A stretch of 46,592 nucleotides of DNA from Sulfuricella sp. (GTDB lineage Bacteria; Pseudomonadota; Gammaproteobacteria; Burkholderiales; Sulfuricellaceae), in the NCBI GenBank assembly GCA_028714955.1, contig JAQTLK010000009.1, positions 11,722 to 58,313 of the forward strand. The letters run 5' to 3'. The notes under the pieces were generated by a model. That model ran no database searches and was not told the DNA's origin. It saw only the letters and a program-made list of their open reading frames with translations. This document shows, piece after piece, positions 43,224 through 46,592 of this stretch (its first letter is position 1; each line of letters starts with the position of its first letter). The translations under genes were made by a program, and so were the position numbers.

Positions 43224-44888
43224 ATGAGCAGCGCGCGCGAACCCGTTCCCCATTTCATCCGCAACATCATCGAAGACGACCTGAAAAGCGGCCGCCACCA
43301 GCGCATCGTGACCCGCTTTCCGCCCGAGCCGAACGGCTACCTGCATGTCGGCCATGCCAAGTCGATCTGTCTGAATTTCGGCCTGGCGCAGGATTATAAC
43401 GGCAAGTGCAACCTGCGTTTCGACGACACCAATCCGGAGAAGGAGAGCGCGGAATACGCCAACGCCATCCAGGAGGACGTGCGCTGGCTGGGCTTTCAGT
43501 GGGATGGCGAGGTGCGCTGGGCATCGGACTACTTCGATGCGCTGTATGGCTATGCGGTGGAATTGATCAGGAACGGCAAGGCCTACGTGTGCGACCTGAC
43601 GCCGGACGAAATGCGCGCCTACCGCGGCACGCTCACCGAGCCCGGCAGGAACAGCCCTTATCGCGAGCGCAGCGTGGCGGAAAACCTCGACCTGTTCGAA
43701 CGCATGAGGGACGGCGAATTCCCTGATGGCAGCAAGGTGCTGCGCGCGAAGATCGACATGGCCTCGCCCAACATCAATCTGCGCGACCCGGCCATCTACC
43801 GCATCCGCCGCGCTCACCACATCCGCACTGGCGACAGGTGGTGCATCTACCCGATGTACGACTACACCCACTGCATTTCCGACGCGCTGGAGGGCATCAC
43901 CCATTCCCTGTGCACGCTGGAGTTCGAAGACCACCGCCCGCTCTACGACTGGGTGCTGGACAACATCACCATCGCCTGCCACCCGCGCCAGTACGAGTTC
44001 TCGCGCCTGGAGCTGCAATACACCCTGACCAGCAAGCGCAAGCTCAACCAGTTGGTGACGGAGAATCTGGTCTCCGGCTGGGACGACCCGCGCATGCCCA
44101 CCATCACCGGCATGCGGCGGCGCGGCTACACCCCGTCGGGCATCCGCGAGTTCGCGCGGCGCATCGGCGTTTCCAAGAGCGACAACGTGATCGACATGTC
44201 GGTGCTCGAAGGCTGCATCCGCGAGGACATGGAAGCCAGCGTGCCGCGCGTGATGGCGGTGGTGCAGCCGCTCAAGGTGGTGCTGAGCAATTTCGAGGCC
44301 GGCGTGACGCAAGCCCGCGAGGCGGGCTTTCACCCCAATCACCCGGAGTTCGGCGCGCGCCTGGTGCCGATTGCCAGGGAAATCTGGGTCGAGGCCGACG
44401 ATTTCACCGAAACGCCGCCCCCAGGCTGGCAGCGCCTGGTGCCGGGCGGAGAAGTCCGGCTGCGCTACAGCTACGTGATCCGCTGCGACGAGGTGGTCAA
44501 GGATGCGGCGGGCAGGGTGATTGAATTGCGCTGCTCCATCGACCACGATACCCTGGGCAAGAATCCGCAGGGGCGCAAGGTCAAGGGCGTGATTCACTGG
44601 CTTTCCGCCGAACATGCGCTGCCTGCCGAGATACGCCTGTATGACCGCCTGTTCACCGTGGCCGCGCCGGATGGAGACAAGGACAGGGATTTTCGCGATT
44701 TCCTCAATCCCGCGTCCCTCGCCGTGGCGCAGGGCTGGGTGGAGCCCTGCGTGCGCGACGTGGCGCCGGAAACGCGCTACCAGTTCGAGCGTCTCGGCTA
44801 CTTCTGCGCCGACCGCCGCGACCACGTGCCGGGAGAAAGGCTGGTGTTCAACCGCAGCGTGACGCTCAAGGATTCGTGGGCAAAATGA
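43224..44888 (+). CDS. glnS: Glutaminyl-tRNA synthetase
   Basis: A 554-residue class I synthetase. The HIGH-type motif is [16 protein letters not shown] (residues 31-46), the CP-like insert and [18 protein letters not shown] segment follow, and LTSKRKL replaces the usual MSKRKL (KMSKS) loop. C-terminal anticodon-binding beta-barrels fill the last about 220 residues. Length and order are those of bacterial GlnRS, which many betaproteobacteria use beside or instead of the transamidation route. The ATG at 43224 gives the expected start. It is divergent from the TPR gene. Confidence 0.97.
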   Translation: MSSAREPVPHFIRNIIEDDLKSGRHQRIVTRFPPEPNGYLHVGHAKSICLNFGLAQDYNGKCNLRFDDTNPEKESAEYANAIQEDVRWLGFQWDGEVRWASDYFDALYGYAVELIRNGKAYVCDLTPDEMRAYRGTLTEPGRNSPYRERSVAENLDLFERMRDGEFPDGSKVLRAKIDMASPNINLRDPAIYRIRRAHHIRTGDRWCIYPMYDYTHCISDALEGITHSLCTLEFEDHRPLYDWVLDNITIACHPRQYEFSRLELQYTLTSKRKLNQLVTENLVSGWDDPRMPTITGMRRRGYTPSGIREFARRIGVSKSDNVIDMSVLEGCIREDMEASVPRVMAVVQPLKVVLSNFEAGVTQAREAGFHPNHPEFGARLVPIAREIWVEADDFTETPPPGWQRLVPGGEVRLRYSYVIRCDEVVKDAAGRVIELRCSIDHDTLGKNPQGRKVKGVIHWLSAEHALPAEIRLYDRLFTVAAPDGDKDRDFRDFLNPASLAVAQGWVEPCVRDVAPETRYQFERLGYFCADRRDHVPGERLVFNRSVTLKDSWAK

Positions 44889-44896
44889 CCGCATGA

Positions 44897-44929
44897 AATT
44901 TACCCGCGACACTGTGTCGCAGGTAAATT
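44897..44929. promoter_or_regulatory. Palindrome over the -35 region of the PCuAC gene
   Basis: Two 16-base arms (44897-44912 and 44914-44929) are complementary with one mismatch around a single central T; the core is GCGACACTGTGTCGC. It starts 9 bases after the glnS stop and reaches the -35 region of the promoter that follows. It could be an operator or, as RNA, a hairpin after glnS; there is no T-run. Confidence 0.45.
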
Positions 44930-44940
44930 ATTGCCGAGTC

Positions 44941-44949
44941 TGGTATAAG
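44941..44949 (+). promoter_or_regulatory. Extended -10 of the PCuAC gene
   Basis: TGGTATAAG fits the extended -10 pattern TGnTATAAT, one base off. Transcription would begin near 44956, giving a leader of about 30 bases. A good -35 is not needed for such promoters; the palindrome at 44897-44929 overlaps the -35 position. Confidence 0.45.
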
Positions 44950-44985
44950 TTCAGGGTTCATTTTTTAATCAATCTGGAGAAAAGC

Positions 44986-45486
44986 ATGAAATTGACCATT
45001 GCCGCTACCCTTGCCGCCCTTGCACTGACCGCTTCGGCGCCGCTTTTTGCCGCCGGCAGCGCCGCCGACAACGTCACTGTGGACAACCCCTATGTCCGCC
45101 TGGTGCCACCCGGACAGGCCGTTACTGGCGCTTTCATGGTATTCAGGAACGGCGACGACAAGGATCATCAGGTCGTCAAGGCCGACAGCCCGGCATCCAG
45201 GGTTGCGGAACTGCATACCCACATCAACGAAGGCGGCATGATGAAAATGCGCCCGGTGAAGGACATCGAGGTCAAGGCCAAGGGCGAAGCGATGCTGCAG
45301 CCGGGCGGCCTGCACATCATGCTGATCGACCTCAAGAAGCCGCTCAAGGAAGGCGAGAATGTCGCCATCAGCGTCACTTTCGAAGACGGCAGCAGCAAGA
45401 AATTCGAGGCCCCGGTGCGCAAAGTGCAGGCCACGATGCCCATGTCCATGCCGATGCAGCACGACCACGACGGCATGACGCACTGA
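44986..45486 (+). CDS. Periplasmic PCuAC copper chaperone
   Basis: A 166-residue exported copper(I) chaperone that delivers copper to cytochrome oxidase. The signal peptide is about 1-23. The copper motif H-X10-M-X21-H-X-M is exact: His77, Met88, His110 and Met112 (AELHTHINEGGMMKM, then GLHIML). The C-terminal tail MPMSMPMQHDHDGMTH is rich in Met and His and likely adds copper-binding capacity. The ATG at 44986 follows CTGGAG. A long leader reading frame from 44893 is not supported by a ribosome site. It is transcribed from an extended -10 promoter under a palindrome. Confidence 0.93.
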   Translation: MKLTIAATLAALALTASAPLFAAGSAADNVTVDNPYVRLVPPGQAVTGAFMVFRNGDDKDHQVVKADSPASRVAELHTHINEGGMMKMRPVKDIEVKAKGEAMLQPGGLHIMLIDLKKPLKEGENVAISVTFEDGSSKKFEAPVRKVQATMPMSMPMQHDHDGMTH

Positions 45487-45505
45487 TCCGCGTTCTTACC
45501 CCGGC

Positions 45506-45557
45506 CTCTCTTCCAAGGGAAGAGGGCCCTTCCTCCCTTCTCCCGCCGGGAGAAGGG
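45506..45557 (+). terminator. Double hairpin after the PCuAC gene
   Basis: Two stems lie in tandem: CTCTTCC/GGAAGAG (45508-45514 and 45518-45524) and a perfect 10-base CCCTTCTCCC/GGGAGAAGGG (45535-45544 and 45548-45557). The following GGCCGGGGATGAGGGAGCAA resembles, in the opposite orientation, the family 2 repeats. No T-run, so factor-independent termination is doubtful. Confidence 0.4.
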
Positions 45558-45628
45558 CCGGGGATGAGGGAGCAACGCTTCGTTTGACCTCCCGGGCCTC
45601 CCTCGCGGCTCACGGTTCTCTGAAAATC

Positions 45629-46570
45629 ATGTCCGACTTCTCCGCCTTTTTCAACCGTCTGCACAAGAACGCCCGCCACTGGGGGAAATGGGCGCGGCGC
45701 CAGTCGATTGCCTGCTATCGCGTCTATGACCGCGATATTCCGGAATTTCCTCTCGCGGTGGATATTTATCACGATCGCGCGCATCTGCAGGAATTCGATA
45801 CCGGCTGGAAAATGCTGGATGACGAGTACGCGCAGTGGGTAGATGCGGTGCGCCAAAGCGCGGCGCAAGCCCTCGACCTGCCCTTGCGGCACATTTACTA
45901 CAAGCTGCGCGCGCGCCAGCGCGGGGAAAGCCAGTACGAAAAGACCGGCGCGGCGGGAAACGATTTCAGCGTGGAGGAGGGCGGGCACCGTTTCATCGTC
46001 AACCTTGAAGCTTACCTCGATACCGGGCTGTTCCTCGACCACCGCATCACGCGCCGCATGGTGCAGGAACGCGCGGCGGGGAAACGCTTTCTCAACCTCT
46101 TCGCCTATACCGGCAGCTTCACGGTTTACGCGGCGGCGGGCGGCGCAAGCGAGTCGGTCACGGTCGACATGAGCAATACCTACCAGGACTGGTCGAAACG
46201 CAATTTCGCGCTCAACCACATGGATCTGGCGCGCCATCGGCTGGTGCGCGCCGACGTGTTCGCCTACCTGGACCAGGCCGTGGCCGCGGGCGAGAAATTC
46301 GACCTGATCGTCATGGACCCACCCAGTTTCTCCAATTCGAAGAAGATGCAGGGCGTGCTCGACGTGCAGCGCGACCATCCACGCCTGATCAATGCCTGCC
46401 TGCAATTGCTCACGCCGGGCGGGGAGCTGTTTTTTTCCACCAACCTGCGCAGTTTCGAGCTGGAAGCGTCCGAACTCAAGAGCGGCAAGGTTCAGGATAT
46501 TTCCATCCGCACCATCCCGGAAGATTTCCGCAACAAGAAGATCCATTACTGCTGGCTGATTACGGCTTGA
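45629..46570 (+). CDS. RlmK-like class I SAM methyltransferase (23S rRNA)
   Basis: A 313-residue methyltransferase equal to the C-terminal (RlmK, m7G2069) half of E. coli RlmL. Motifs: FLNLFAYTGSFTVYAAAGGA for SAM binding and MDPPSFSNSKKM for catalysis, then NACLQLLTPGGELFFSTNLR. The THUMP and m2G2445 domains of RlmL are not attached, so it is a stand-alone version. ATG 45629 (MSDFSAFFNRLHKN) fits the RlmK domain start; an upstream extension is not supported. The window ends 22 bases after its stop. Confidence 0.87.
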   Translation: MSDFSAFFNRLHKNARHWGKWARRQSIACYRVYDRDIPEFPLAVDIYHDRAHLQEFDTGWKMLDDEYAQWVDAVRQSAAQALDLPLRHIYYKLRARQRGESQYEKTGAAGNDFSVEEGGHRFIVNLEAYLDTGLFLDHRITRRMVQERAAGKRFLNLFAYTGSFTVYAAAGGASESVTVDMSNTYQDWSKRNFALNHMDLARHRLVRADVFAYLDQAVAAGEKFDLIVMDPPSFSNSKKMQGVLDVQRDHPRLINACLQLLTPGGELFFSTNLRSFELEASELKSGKVQDISIRTIPEDFRNKKIHYCWLITA

Positions 46571-46592
46571 ATTGGTGTTAACAGGCCCTAAC

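Noticed and set aside
43125-44912. A 595-codon minus-strand frame opposite glnS
   Set aside because: Antisense shadow; glnS motifs are complete on the plus strand.

Overview
This 46.6 kb window is high-GC, gene-dense chromosomal DNA with about 46 protein-coding genes. I see no rRNA, tRNA, intact insertion sequence, prophage or CRISPR array. The gene repertoire (DUF2069, WrbA beside YihY, ProS beside RppH, Csd6-like NTF2 domains, a TlpA/SoxW-like thioredoxin pair, a Dnr-type regulator, class III ribonucleotide reductase, a B12 salvage cluster) suggests a facultatively anaerobic, chemolithotroph-like betaproteobacterium. The order Nitrosomonadales (Sulfuricella/Gallionella relatives) is my best guess, from family resemblance only.

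Layout. 165-620: glycine-zipper lipoprotein, then a copy of a foldback repeat. 776-4559: anaerobic dNTP synthesis, namely an nrdD lacking its glycyl-radical tail, a separate 63-residue gene carrying that tail, nrdG and a Crp/Fnr-type regulator. The nrdD promoter carries an FNR-like site and tandem NrdR-like boxes. 4688-8210: leuA and an unusual pyruvate kinase with two lid-domain-like segments. 8250-14947: two 533-residue PilZ-like paralogues (both minus strand) flanking acylphosphatase, DUF2069, a HugZ-like protein, WrbA and YihY. 15110-18741: five-gene run of YqhA-like membrane protein, two thioredoxin-fold proteins, TolC-like and HlyD-like proteins. 18777-25061: cobalamin riboswitch, btuB, cobO, cobU, cobT, cobS, btuF, a corrinoid uptake and nucleotide-loop assembly module. 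25107-30272: two small unknown genes, an LpxH-like phosphoesterase, a lytic transglycosylase, proS, a spermidine-synthase-like protein and rppH. 30322-30489: the complete foldback element. 30536-35240: CBS-domain protein, then a convergent operon of thioredoxin-like protein, TonB receptor and an Asp-box propeller with Met/Cys/His clusters. 35388-37521: Fe-type alcohol dehydrogenase and a zinc-sensing (DgcZ-like) diguanylate cyclase. 43086 down to 37523 (minus strand): TPR/NTF2 protein, L,D-transpeptidase, two cyclophilins, lpxH and DAHP synthase. 43224-46570: glnS, a PCuAC copper chaperone and an RlmK-like methyltransferase.

Themes. The nrd genes, with the regulator next to them, fit life without oxygen. 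The B12 genes form a nearly complete salvage route under riboswitch control. Envelope genes (LpxH, L,D-transpeptidase, lytic transglycosylase, cyclophilins, lipoprotein) are numerous. The PilZ-like pair and the zinc-sensing cyclase point to c-di-GMP signalling. Two repeat families sit in intergenic gaps, and one supplies a start codon and stop codons to flanking genes. The strongest candidates for something under-described are the split class III reductase, the two-lid pyruvate kinase, the thioredoxin-TonB receptor-propeller operon and the codon-donating repeat.
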